Below the pieces are notes generated by a model that searched no databases, was not told the origin of the DNA, and was given only the letters and a program-made list of their open reading frames with translations. From contig JACKAV010000016.1 of assembly GCA_020634895.1 (NCBI GenBank), forward strand, positions 1-25,776: a stretch of 25,776 bases of DNA, read 5' to 3'. The translations under genes were made by a program, and so were the position numbers. Source of the stretch: Anaerolineales bacterium (GTDB lineage Bacteria; Chloroflexota; Anaerolineae; Anaerolineales; Villigracilaceae). This document shows positions 13,304-21,480 of this stretch, in pieces (position 1 is the first letter of the stretch; each line of letters starts with the position of its first letter).

Positions 13304-14503
13304 ATGAGCAAGGAAAACGAAGCTGTCATTCTAAGTGCGGTCCGCACTCCGATCGGAAAATTTCAGGGCGCATTGAGCAGCATCCCCGCTACAAAGTTGG
13401 GAGCCATCGCCGTGCAGGAAGCCGTCAAACGCGCAGGCATCGATGCGGCTGAAGTGGAAGAAGTGATCATGGGCAATGTCGTCTCGGCGGGGTTGGGACA
13501 AGCCCCGGCGCGGCAATCTCTTATTTTCGGCGGAGTTCCTGCAACGGTCAGCGCAACCACTGTCAACAAGGTTTGCGGTTCGGGCTTGAAGTCGGCGATG
13601 TTGTCTGCCCAAGCCATTCGGGCGGGTGACGCGGACCTCTTCATCGCAGGTGGTTTCGAATCCATGAGCCGCACGCCGTATCTGGTCAACGGGCGCATGG
13701 GCGAATTGAAATTCGGCAACATGCAGTTGACCGATTCCCTGCTCAACGACGGCTTGTGGGATCCGTTCGAAAATTGGGGGATGGGAATGGCAGCCGAATT
13801 CATAGCGGATGAATACGAAGTCACGCGCGAAGCAATGGATGAATTTGCGCTTCGCTCTCATACGAAAGCTGTAGAGGCTCAAGAGGCGGGACGATTCAAC
13901 GCCGAGATCGTCCCTGTGGAAGTGCCCGGGCGCAAGGGACAGGTTACGGTTGTGAGTCAGGATGAAGGTCCGCGCAAAGAGACGACGCTGGAAGCGTTAT
14001 CCAAATTGAAGCCGGTCTTCAAAGCGGACGGTAAAGTGACCGCAGGCAACGCATCCTCCATGAACGATGGCGCTTCGGCGGTGGTGATCGCATCACGTGC
14101 ATACGCTGAACGAAAAGGGCTCAAACCGATGGCGCGTATCGTCGGGTATGCACAGGCAGCCGTTGAGCCCAAATATCTTTTCGCCGCGCCCGCTCAAGCC
14201 ATGCCGAAGTTATTGAAGAAGGTCGGCTGGACGATGAAGGATGTAGACCTGATCGAGTTGAACGAAGCCTTTGCCGCACAAGTGCTCGCGGACGGTTACG
14301 CCCTCGCAAACGACGGCTGGAACTGGGACAAGGTCAACGTGAACGGCGGCGCGATCTCACTCGGTCACCCACTGGGAGCGAGCGGTGCACGCGTGTTGAC
14401 CACATTGCTATACGCGCTGAAAGACCGCGGACTGAAGCGAGGCATCGCATCGTTATGTCTCGGCGGCGGCGAAGCGGTTGCAATGGCAGTGGAATTGGAA
14501 TAA
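13304..14503 (+). CDS. Acetyl-CoA C-acetyltransferase (thiolase)
   Basis: A 399-aa thiolase catalysing acetyl-CoA plus acyl-CoA condensation or the reverse cleavage. The nucleophile is Cys91 (NKVCGSGLKSAM). The second-half motifs are NGGAISLGHPLGASGAR with His355 and CLGGGEAVAM with Cys385. The N-terminus VILSAVRTPIGKFQGAL is canonical. Length is typical of biosynthetic/degradative acetoacetyl-CoA thiolases, and I cannot separate the two roles without neighbours, which are unrelated here. GGAGG lies 6 nt upstream of the ATG. The gene ends 11 nt before an intrinsic terminator, so it is monocistronic. Confidence 0.96.
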   Translation: MSKENEAVILSAVRTPIGKFQGALSSIPATKLGAIAVQEAVKRAGIDAAEVEEVIMGNVVSAGLGQAPARQSLIFGGVPATVSATTVNKVCGSGLKSAMLSAQAIRAGDADLFIAGGFESMSRTPYLVNGRMGELKFGNMQLTDSLLNDGLWDPFENWGMGMAAEFIADEYEVTREAMDEFALRSHTKAVEAQEAGRFNAEIVPVEVPGRKGQVTVVSQDEGPRKETTLEALSKLKPVFKADGKVTAGNASSMNDGASAVVIASRAYAERKGLKPMARIVGYAQAAVEPKYLFAAPAQAMPKLLKKVGWTMKDVDLIELNEAFAAQVLADGYALANDGWNWDKVNVNGGAISLGHPLGASGARVLTTLLYALKDRGLKRGIASLCLGGGEAVAMAVELE

Positions 14504-14514
14504 AGATATTTGAC

Positions 14515-14550
14515 GCTCGATATTCGATAATGGATATCGAGCATTTTTTT
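14515..14550 (+). terminator. Terminator of the thiolase gene
   Basis: GCTCGATAT (14515-14523) pairs with ATATCGAGC (14534-14542), followed by A and seven T. Confidence 0.9.
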
Positions 14551-14563
14551 AATAGGAGATTCT

Positions 14564-15049
14564 ATGGATACCAGCGAACGCAATGAGAAGATCGAACTTT
14601 ATGGACGCGGGTTTGAGCTGTTGAAAGCGGCTTTGGCGGAAGTCCCTGCCGAGGCGATGAAATTCAAGCCGGAGCCCAAAGAGTGGAGCGTGCATGAGAT
14701 CATCATCCACATCGCGGACAGCGAGACAAATGCCGCCCTCCGAGCGCGGAAATTGATCGTCGAGCCGGGCGGAATGTTGATGGGCTACGATCAGGATAAA
14801 TGGGCGAACGAATTGAACTACCATGAGCAAAATATCGAAGACGCGCTTGACGCAACGCGTCTCGCCAGAAAAACAACGTACGAACTTTTGAAACACCAGC
14901 CAGAGGAAGTATTTAGTCACTCCATTATTCACCCCGAATATACAGACCCGTACACTTTCGATCAGTGGGTCAATATCTATTCGGCACATATTCCGGGTCA
15001 CATCGAGCAGATTCAGAACAATATCAAAATATGGCGGAAGTCCAGATAA
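14564..15049 (+). CDS. DinB-family protein
   Basis: A 161-aa four-helix-bundle protein of the DinB/YfiT-like superfamily. His49 (IIHIADSE), His142 and His146 (AHIPGHIEQI) form the expected three-histidine metal site. WSVHEIIIHIADSE is the family signature. Members include thiol transferases (bacillithiol or mycothiol dependent) and many of unknown activity, and I cannot say which applies. The ATG has AGGAG 5-6 nt upstream. The thiolase terminator lies just before it, so it probably has its own promoter, although none is evident. Confidence 0.9.
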   Translation: MDTSERNEKIELYGRGFELLKAALAEVPAEAMKFKPEPKEWSVHEIIIHIADSETNAALRARKLIVEPGGMLMGYDQDKWANELNYHEQNIEDALDATRLARKTTYELLKHQPEEVFSHSIIHPEYTDPYTFDQWVNIYSAHIPGHIEQIQNNIKIWRKSR

Positions 15050-15200
15050 TTCGCCCCAAAAGCCCGGGCGGATTTTCCTGCACATCGTCAACTTGATGAT
15101 GAGATTGACTTCATTCGGAACCCCGGGTCTGATAATGTATGGTTCGTTGTAACAGCACCCTTCAACAATAAACATTACGGGCGACACAATGTGTCGCCCC
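15050..15200. repeat. Intergenic repeat cluster before the DUF2891 gene
   Basis: The 160-nt spacer ends in a perfect hairpin GGGCGACAC-AAT-GTGTCGCCC (15179-15199), 11 nt before the next ATG. The GGGGCGAC motif recurs at 19597-19652. The earlier part (about 15058-15170) has CCCGGGCGG and CCCCGGGTC elements and no gene or promoter I can support. It looks like a repeat or mobile-element remnant. Confidence 0.6.
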
Positions 15201-15210
15201 AAAATTTTCC

Positions 15211-16248
15211 ATGACAAATTCACAAACCACAAAAGATGCACTTGCACAGGTCGCTTCGACGTACGCGGAGTCGATCCTTCATTCCATTCAACAGGAATAC
15301 CCGAATCAGATGCAGCACATGACGACGGGTCCCGATGACCGCCCCACTCCGCGCGAGGCGCACCCGGCGTTCTATGGCTGTTTCGATTGGCACTCAAGCG
15401 TGGAGATGCATTGGGTGTTGATCCGCTTGATGCGATTCGCGCCTGAAGCTTTCGATATAAACAAGACGATGGCTGCGCTGGATGCTCATCTCACGCCTGA
15501 AGCTTTGGCGCAGGAGACAGCGTATCTGCGTTCCCATCCGCGCTTCGAACGACCTTATGGCTGGGGCTGGGCGCTGACATTTGTCCACGAGCTGACGGTT
15601 TGGGACGATGACCATGCGTCCCGTTGGCTTGAGGCGTCACGCCCTTTGGCGGACGTCATCACCGAAGGATTCCTATCCTGGCTGCCGAAAGCGACGTATC
15701 CGATCCGCATCGGGATGCACAGCAACAGCGCATTCGGTTTGGCGCGCGCAGTTCCGTGGGCAAGGCATCTGGCAAGCCACGGTGACTCGCGCCTGCTGAA
15801 CGCCATCACCAAAGCAGCGATCCAATGGTACGGCGCGGACCGAGATTACCCCGCCCATTACGAACCCAGCGGCACGGACTTCCTCTCCCCGGCATTGACC
15901 GAAGTGGACTTGATGAGCCTCGTCCTCGAACGGGAGGAATTCTTCACATGGCTGGATGCGTTCCTGCCAAAGCTTGCATCTGGCGATCCCAAATCGCTCT
16001 TTGAACCGGCTTTCGTCTCCGACGCATCAGACGGTCAACTGGCGCATTTGCATGGACTGAATCTATACCGCGCCTTCGTGTGGAAACACCTGAGCGAAAC
16101 TCTGCCCGCGGATGATATTCGCCGTCCGCACCTTGAGGCGGGCAGCGACGTCCACACCAAGGCAAGCATGGGCGCAGTGACCGGCTCCGATTACATGGTG
16201 GAACATTGGCTGGCGGCGTACGCGATGTTGTATTTGAGCGGAGGATGA
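15211..16248 (+). CDS. DUF2891 family protein
   Basis: A 345-aa protein recognised by conserved blocks: HPAFYGCFDWHSSVEMHW (about residues 51-68), RPYGWGWALTFVHEL (about 113-128), HSNSAFGLA (about 170), YEPSGTDFLSPALTEVDLM (about 217-236) and LAHLHGLNLYRAF (about 273). The family's function is not established. Conserved Trp, His and Asp residues suggest an alpha/alpha-barrel-like hydrolase or lyase, but that is inference. No signal peptide is visible. No Shine-Dalgarno precedes the ATG; instead a repeat hairpin ends 11 nt upstream. The length suits the family, so the start is probably right. Confidence 0.9.
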   Translation: MTNSQTTKDALAQVASTYAESILHSIQQEYPNQMQHMTTGPDDRPTPREAHPAFYGCFDWHSSVEMHWVLIRLMRFAPEAFDINKTMAALDAHLTPEALAQETAYLRSHPRFERPYGWGWALTFVHELTVWDDDHASRWLEASRPLADVITEGFLSWLPKATYPIRIGMHSNSAFGLARAVPWARHLASHGDSRLLNAITKAAIQWYGADRDYPAHYEPSGTDFLSPALTEVDLMSLVLEREEFFTWLDAFLPKLASGDPKSLFEPAFVSDASDGQLAHLHGLNLYRAFVWKHLSETLPADDIRRPHLEAGSDVHTKASMGAVTGSDYMVEHWLAAYAMLYLSGG

Positions 16249-16275
16249 ACGCGGGGGTAAAATTGAAGCCAACAA

Positions 16276-16460
16276 GCAACCCCTCTCCCGTCTCCCCTAA
16301 AGGGGAGAAGCTAATCAGGTGGTATCCAAAATGAACATCAATTTCCAGAACGCATCACAAAACGAAAACAAAGCAAGACCATCCCAATTAACCATTACCA
16401 ACCCTTCCCCCTCTCGCCCTCGAATGAGGGTTAGGGGGAAGTTGGAAGGGGGTTTTTAAC
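16276..16460. repeat. CCCTCTCCC/GGGGGAAG repeats upstream of the Roco gene
   Basis: Two palindromic elements lie here. CTCCCCT-AAA-GGGGAG is at about 16289-16308. A longer imperfect hairpin at about 16406-16455 pairs CTTCCCCC...GCCCTC with GAGGG...GGGGGAAG and ends in GTTGGAAGGGGG. About 90 nt of AT-rich sequence lies between them, with no gene. The last G-run is 8 nt before the Roco ATG and acts as its only visible Shine-Dalgarno. Confidence 0.7.
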
Positions 16461-19400
16461 ATGCCAAAAGAACTCACACCCTACCAACTCGCCGAACAAA
16501 AAATCGCGGACGCCCTGCGCTCAGGCGCAACGGAACTTAACCTCAGCAACATGAGGTTAAGTGAATTGCCAGAATCTCTTGGAGAGTTAACACATTTACA
16601 AAGGTTGACTCTCCATCACAACAACTTGACTTTATTACCAGAATCACTTGCAAAACTTACACAACTACAATATTTAAATCTTTCCAAAAATTTACTAAAG
16701 ATTTTGCCAACATGGTTTTGTACCTTTACGCAATTGCAAGAATTAGATCTTTATGGGGGATTCCTTCGAGAATTGCCAGATATTATTCAACATATTCCTC
16801 AATTACGGAAACTGGAGATTTCCAGCAATCAGTTAAAGTCGTTACCAAGTTGGCTGGGCAATATGACACAATTGCAAGTGTTATATCTCTCATATAACAC
16901 ACTTGAAGTTTTGCCAGACTCGCTGGGGCAACTCACACAGTTGACAGAACTGAATCTCTCCTACAATCAACTGACCGCCTTGCCAGACTCGCTGGGGCAA
17001 CTCACACAATTGACAAAACTGGATATCGCCAACAACAAACTGAAATCACTGCCAAACTCACTAGGTCAACTCGCACAGTTGCAAACGTTACATATCAGCA
17101 ACAATCAACTGACAGCGCTACCAGAAACACTAGGACAACTCTTACAGTTACAAAAGACGAGTTTTGGCAACAACAATCTGGCGATTTTGCCAAAGTCACT
17201 TGGGCAACTTACACAATTGAATTCATTGCGTGTTTACGATAACTTAGTGACCGATCTTCCATCGTCCCTCGCTCAACTTAAGCAATTGGAAGAACTCGAC
17301 CTCAGCGACAACCCCCTCAACCCCGCCTTGCAAAGCGCATACAATGCTTGTAGTTATAAAAATTATGAACCACTGTGGGCATACCTCCGCAGTATCGAGC
17401 AAAACGCCGAACCACTCTACGAAGCCAAACTGGTGCTGGTCGGCGAAGGCAACGTCGGCAAGACCACGTTATTAAAAGCGTTGAAAAATGAAAAGGGAGC
17501 AGGCGCGCCGAAGAAAAATGAAAGAACCACGCACGGCGTCGAGATTGACATCCATGGCATAAAACTGCCGCACCCCGACAAGGACGGCATCGAAATCCAA
17601 CTCAACGCCTGGGATTTCGGCGGGCAGGACGTATACCGCGTCACGCACCAGTTCTTCTTCAGCCGCCGTTCGCTCTACCTGCTGGTCTGGGAGCCGCGCC
17701 GCGGCGTCCAGCAGGGTCAGGTGGAAGACTGGCTGAACATGATCCGCCTGCGGGTCGGCGACGAAGCGCGCGTGCTCATCGTCTCCACGCACTGCAAAAC
17801 GGGCGAGCGCATCGCGCGCATCGACCAGCCCGTGCTCCAACAGCAATACGGCGCGATGATTGTCGGCTTTTACGAAGTGGACAGCCTCGTCCTCGACGAA
17901 ACCACAGGCGAGATGGTCGGCATCGCCGAATTGAAAAAGGTCATCGCCCGCGAATCCGCCAAACTGGAACAAATGGGGATGATGTTCAACAACGACTGGA
18001 AAGCCGCCCGCGACGAACTGCTCGCCCGCGACGAGCCACGCATCTCTTACTCGACTTTTAGCGGAATCTGCGCCGCACGCGGCTTGAGCAACATCGCCAC
18101 CGACACCCTCGCCCACCTCATGCACGACCTCGGCTACATCGTCCACTACAGCGACGACGAAAAACTCCGCGACGACGTGGTGCTCAAACCCGAATGGCTC
18201 ACCAAAGCCATCGGCTTCGTGCTGGAAGACCGCAAAACCCAAGAGACGGACGGCATTTTAGAAGACAACCGTCTCTTTGAAGTCTGGCACGACCACACGT
18301 TCACGAACGAACCCAAATACAATCCCGAAATTTACCCGTTTTTCCTGCGTTTGATGGAAAAATATGATGTTTCCTATCGCCTCACAGACGGCAACGCCAG
18401 TCTCGTCGCCCAGCACGTTCCCCAAGTCCGCCCTGAACTCCCGTGGCTGCCAGAACAGGAGCCGCCCAAAGATCAACGCCGCATTGCCATGGTCTGCGCG
18501 CTGGAAGAAGACCCGCCCGGCTTGGTGCCGTGGATGATCGTCCGCACGCACGATTACGCCTATCCCGTCAACGCGCACAGCCTCCACTGGCAAAAGGGCA
18601 TGTTCCTCAGTCACGGAACGCACGGCACCGCCATGCTTGAGAAGCGAGATCGGGATTTTTACATCTACGCACAAGCCGCATGGCCCGAACATTTTATGAA
18701 CGTAATTCATTCCACGCTTGAAAAACTCATTGCCGATAACTGGCCCGGCATGAAAGACCGTTATCGCTTTATGGTTCCCTGCCCCGAAACAGTTGATGGT
18801 CAGCCCTGCAAAGGGCGCTTCAATATCACTGGCTTGCGTAAATCCTTAACCGAAGGCGATATCCACGTCCGCTGTCAGGAATGTTCCTGTAAATTATCCA
18901 TTGCTGAGCTGTTATTAGGGTTTGAAGAACGAACAGTTGATATTCAGCTACGTGAGATAAAAGAACAACTAACGGGTTTGGACAGTCGTGTTGCGAATTA
19001 TTTTATGGCGATGATGAATGCCATTGCAGATGAAGCTAAAAATGGACCACGTCTTTTCACACTTCGTTCAAGAGAAACTGGATTTTCGCTTAAACCCCTT
19101 CTTTCTCGTCCTCTAGAGATTCAACTATGGTGCGAAGCAGAAGGTTGCCAGCATCGGGTTATTGAATCAGGCAAAGGTATTTATCCAATAGATATGCCCC
19201 ATGAATGGCTTGTGAAAATTTCACCATATGCAAATTTCGCGTTAAGAGTTCTATCAACCGTAACACCTGTTGTTGGCCCCGCTATTAACAGTTTTTTTGG
19301 TCGCGATATGACCAAGACAATGGATATTGACCGACAATTGGAATTGGCAAATGCAATTATTGGTAAATTGCCCAAAATTGAAACCTCAATCGAGAAATCC

Positions 19401-19592
19401 TTATCTTATGGCATGCTCAGCCAACCTGAGCATTCAGGCATTCTCGCCTTGCATCGCTTCCTCAACGAAGTTGACCCGACGCACGAAAAACTGGGTCTGC
19501 ACCGCGTTGCAACCTACACCGGCGATTATCGCTGGCTGTGCAAACGTCACTACGACGCGTATCAGCCCAACATCCCGGATGTAATTAATTAA
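16461..19592 (+). CDS. LRR-Roc-COR (Roco) family GTPase with cysteine-rich C-terminus
   Basis: A 1043-aa multidomain protein. Residues 23-300 are about 12 leucine-rich repeats of 23 aa (LTQLTELNLSYNQLTALPDS type). The Roc GTPase domain follows, with P-loop GEGNVGKT (328-335) and DFGGQ (385-389). The G4 position reads STHCKTGE rather than NKxD. The COR dimerisation region spans about 500-740 (YSTFSGICAARGL, then VVLKPEWLTKAIGFVLED). Next is a cysteine cluster (C774-x8-C783, C805-x2-C808-x-C810) that looks like a zinc ribbon. A hydrophobic stretch (922-947) and the tail GLHRVATYTGDYRWLC complete it. Roco proteins are dimeric GTP switches. Bacterial roles are mostly unknown. No kinase, TIR or protease domain is visible. 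GC differs strongly between domains. Confidence 0.95.
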   Translation: MPKELTPYQLAEQKIADALRSGATELNLSNMRLSELPESLGELTHLQRLTLHHNNLTLLPESLAKLTQLQYLNLSKNLLKILPTWFCTFTQLQELDLYGGFLRELPDIIQHIPQLRKLEISSNQLKSLPSWLGNMTQLQVLYLSYNTLEVLPDSLGQLTQLTELNLSYNQLTALPDSLGQLTQLTKLDIANNKLKSLPNSLGQLAQLQTLHISNNQLTALPETLGQLLQLQKTSFGNNNLAILPKSLGQLTQLNSLRVYDNLVTDLPSSLAQLKQLEELDLSDNPLNPALQSAYNACSYKNYEPLWAYLRSIEQNAEPLYEAKLVLVGEGNVGKTTLLKALKNEKGAGAPKKNERTTHGVEIDIHGIKLPHPDKDGIEIQLNAWDFGGQDVYRVTHQFFFSRRSLYLLVWEPRRGVQQGQVEDWLNMIRLRVGDEARVLIVSTHCKTGERIARIDQPVLQQQYGAMIVGFYEVDSLVLDETTGEMVGIAELKKVIARESAKLEQMGMMFNNDWKAARDELLARDEPRISYSTFSGICAARGLSNIATDTLAHLMHDLGYIVHYSDDEKLRDDVVLKPEWLTKAIGFVLEDRKTQETDGILEDNRLFEVWHDHTFTNEPKYNPEIYPFFLRLMEKYDVSYRLTDGNASLVAQHVPQVRPELPWLPEQEPPKDQRRIAMVCALEEDPPGLVPWMIVRTHDYAYPVNAHSLHWQKGMFLSHGTHGTAMLEKRDRDFYIYAQAAWPEHFMNVIHSTLEKLIADNWPGMKDRYRFMVPCPETVDGQPCKGRFNITGLRKSLTEGDIHVRCQECSCKLSIAELLLGFEERTVDIQLREIKEQLTGLDSRVANYFMAMMNAIADEAKNGPRLFTLRSRETGFSLKPLLSRPLEIQLWCEAEGCQHRVIESGKGIYPIDMPHEWLVKISPYANFALRVLSTVTPVVGPAINSFFGRDMTKTMDIDRQLELANAIIGKLPKIETSIEKSLSYGMLSQPEHSGILALHRFLNEVDPTHEKLGLHRVATYTGDYRWLCKRHYDAYQPNIPDVIN

Positions 19593-19596
19593 TTTT

Positions 19597-19652
19597 CGTA
19601 GGGGCGACGCACACCTGCCCAGACCGCAGGTGCTGGGTGCGTCGCCCCTACG
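19597..19652. repeat. GTAGGGGCGAC nested palindrome
   Basis: CGTAGGGGCGACGCAC (19597-19612) pairs with its exact complement (19637-19652). Inside it a second hairpin, ACCTGC-CCAGACC-GCAGGT, closes the structure. It lies 4 nt after the Roco stop and contains the TSUP stop codon (19648-19650). It probably also ends transcription poorly or not at all, since no T-run follows directly. Confidence 0.85.
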
Positions 19653-20361
19653 TTATCAGATTCACCAATCCCATTACGATCAACATCACCAGCACAATTT
19701 TGCGGAATACCAACGGCGGGATATGCTTGTCGAGCAGTGCGCCGATGAGCAGTCCCAATATCACGGCGGGAATTGTGTATGGCAGCCAGGTCAACACATC
19801 TTGACCATAATTCCCGGCGAAGTAATGACCGATCACCACCTGGGTGCTGTTGACGATGAAATATCCCTGCAAGTTGCTTTTGAAACGTTCGGGTGACCAG
19901 TCCTGTGTGTCAGCATAGAGGATCACCGGCGGACCAGATGTGTTGTATGCGCCGCCGAGGAGTCCGCCCAGAAAGCCTGCCAGCCATGGCAAAGCAAAAT
20001 GGTCAGACTTCGGCAGGCGCTTCCCCATCAACGCGTAGACGGCGTAGGCGATGAGCAAAATGCCCAGCACCGAAAGCGCTATCCGCTCGCTGACGTATCT
20101 CAGCAGGATCACCCCGAACGGCACACCAATAATCGACGCGACGACAACTTTCCAAATCTCCCGCAGGGATAATTCCTGATGAAAACGAATCAGCAGAACG
20201 ACTTCGATCAGGATCGCATACAACGCCACCAACGGCGCCGCCGCGTGGATGCCGATCAACGCGGGCAGGAACGCCATCGAAACCAACGCCAGCCCGAAAC
20301 CGGAAACGCTTTGTACAAATGTGGACATGAAAATGACGATGAAAACAAATAGAGGGGTCAT
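19648..20361 (-). CDS. TSUP (TauE/SafE) family permease
   Basis: A 237-aa membrane protein with about eight hydrophobic segments and the family pattern FMSTFVQSVSGFGLALVSMA near the N-terminus and GFLGGLLGGAYNTSGPPVIL (about residue 129) in the second half, a duplicated arrangement. Members export sulfite, sulfoacetate and other organic anions, and the substrate here is unknown. The stop codon TAG lies in a palindromic repeat. Length is near family average, so little or nothing is lost. The ATG lacks a Shine-Dalgarno. TACAAT (20374-20379) ends 12 nt upstream, giving a leader of about 5 nt. It is monocistronic and divergent from the LysM gene. Confidence 0.92.
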   Translation of the reverse strand: MTPLFVFIVIFMSTFVQSVSGFGLALVSMAFLPALIGIHAAAPLVALYAILIEVVLLIRFHQELSLREIWKVVVASIIGVPFGVILLRYVSERIALSVLGILLIAYAVYALMGKRLPKSDHFALPWLAGFLGGLLGGAYNTSGPPVILYADTQDWSPERFKSNLQGYFIVNSTQVVIGHYFAGNYGQDVLTWLPYTIPAVILGLLIGALLDKHIPPLVFRKIVLVMLIVMGLVNLIT

Positions 20362-20443
20362 GGTTGAAAAAAGATTGTAACCGACTTGTTTTCGGCAAAT
20401 CCGCGCGCCGTGTCATGCAGTTGTAAGCAATTCCCCGCTGTAG

Positions 20444-20476
20444 GCAATTGCCTTTCGTCCCTTTTTGTCTTATCAT
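20444..20476 (+). promoter_or_regulatory. Promoter of the LysM gene
   Basis: TTGCCT (20448-20453) and TATCAT (20471-20476) are separated by exactly 17 nt. The -35 overlaps a perfect palindrome, GGCAATTGCC (20444-20453). The expected start near 20483 gives a leader of about 38 nt with GGAGG at its end. Confidence 0.6.
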
Positions 20477-20520
20477 AGGGTTATACGAAACGATAGTCCC
20501 CCGGAAGATTGGAGGTAAAT

Positions 20521-21390
20521 GTGTCTCACAAAACTTTAGTTCGGATGTCCATCCTCACCGTGTTACTGCTGACAGCAGCGCTGATTCCGCTTCAGGTCCA
20601 GGCGGGAGGCGTGTGCGGCGGCGCATACACCGTCGAAAAAGGAGATACCATCGATAAATTGGCGGCGATGTGCGGCACATCCGCCACCGCCATTCTCGCA
20701 GCCAACCCGGGTATCGCCAATCCGCTTACGGTCGGGCAGGTCATCAACATCCCCGGCGCGAATTATGGAGTAACGGTCACTCCGGTGCCAGTGACCACTG
20801 CAACGACCACGCCCGTCCCTCCCCCTGTTGTTGTCAATAATTACAACACGTACAACTACTATAACTATTACAACCCGCTGACTCCTGTGGCGACGTATAA
20901 CAACTCGTACATCGTGCAGTACGGCGATACGTTCTCGGGCATTGCGGCGCGATTTGGCGTCAGCATCCCGGACCTTTGGGCAGCCAACCCGAACATTTGG
21001 GATATCAACTTCCTTTACACCGGGCAGGTTCTTTACATCCCCAACCCTTCATATTGGAATGGGATACCGGCTGGGAACGCATCTTCTTCGAATGAACCAA
21101 CCGCGTTGACATACAACGGCACCATTCCCAAAAACGCCCCCAGCGGGACCGTCAAGCTGGTCAACAAATCCAATTCTGAGGTGTACATTTCGCTGCGTAC
21201 CACCCGCGCAGACGGGACGAATGCCATTCATGAATATCCTGTCGGTTCGATCATGTACGCAGATCTTCCCGCCGGTTGGACCGATTATGTCGCCTGGGTC
21301 GGCGGTGTGAAGTACACCGGCGGTTTCAAAATGGGCGAAGGCGATAACCACATGATCACATTCAACAGGAGCAAAGTGGTTGTGGATTAA
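20521..21390 (+). CDS. Secreted protein with two LysM domains
   Basis: A 289-aa exported protein with a signal peptide to about residue 28 (VLLLTAALIPLQVQA). LysM 1 covers about residues 35-79 (AYTVEKGDTIDKLAAMCG, then GQVINIPG). LysM 2 covers about 130-175 (YIVQYGDTFSGIAARFGV, then GQVLYIPN). Thr/Pro and Asn/Tyr-rich linkers separate them. The last 90 residues form a beta-rich domain (GTVKLVNKSNSEVYISLR, then LPAGWTDYVAWVGG). LysM domains bind N-acetylglucosamine polymers, so it probably binds the cell wall. No enzyme domain is seen. The GTG at 20521 has GGAGG 5 nt before it and is chosen over an in-frame TTG at 20509. A strong terminator follows. Confidence 0.93.
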   Translation: MSHKTLVRMSILTVLLLTAALIPLQVQAGGVCGGAYTVEKGDTIDKLAAMCGTSATAILAANPGIANPLTVGQVINIPGANYGVTVTPVPVTTATTTPVPPPVVVNNYNTYNYYNYYNPLTPVATYNNSYIVQYGDTFSGIAARFGVSIPDLWAANPNIWDINFLYTGQVLYIPNPSYWNGIPAGNASSSNEPTALTYNGTIPKNAPSGTVKLVNKSNSEVYISLRTTRADGTNAIHEYPVGSIMYADLPAGWTDYVAWVGGVKYTGGFKMGEGDNHMITFNRSKVVVD

Positions 21391-21410
21391 ATCTTAACAG
21401 CCACATATCT

Positions 21411-21457
21411 AAAAAACGACCCGTTCATCTGTTCACGCATCTACGGGTCGTTTTTTT
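21411..21457 (+). terminator. Terminator of the LysM gene
   Basis: ACGACCCGT (21416-21424) pairs with ACGGGTCGT (21443-21451) and is followed by seven T, including the last stem base. A-rich bases on the left make the stem extend further. Confidence 0.9.
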
Positions 21458-21480
21458 ATCCATTAACACAAGGAGATTTT

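Noticed and set aside
14549..15397. 282-codon minus-strand frame across DinB-like and DUF2891 genes
   Set aside because: It overlaps two well-supported genes on the other strand and the repeat spacer, and has no family features.
16276..16460. CRISPR-like array upstream of the Roco gene
   Set aside because: The elements are single palindromes of different sequence, without regularly spaced identical repeats.
17472..18242. 256-codon minus-strand frame inside the Roco gene
   Set aside because: It is the high-GC antisense shadow of the Roc-COR region.
16461..19592. Known antiphage STAND/NLR-type system
   Set aside because: The nucleotide-binding domain is Roc (DFGGQ, COR), not a STAND NTPase, and no effector or defence neighbour is present. 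Only the TA pair 3.7 kb away is defence-like.
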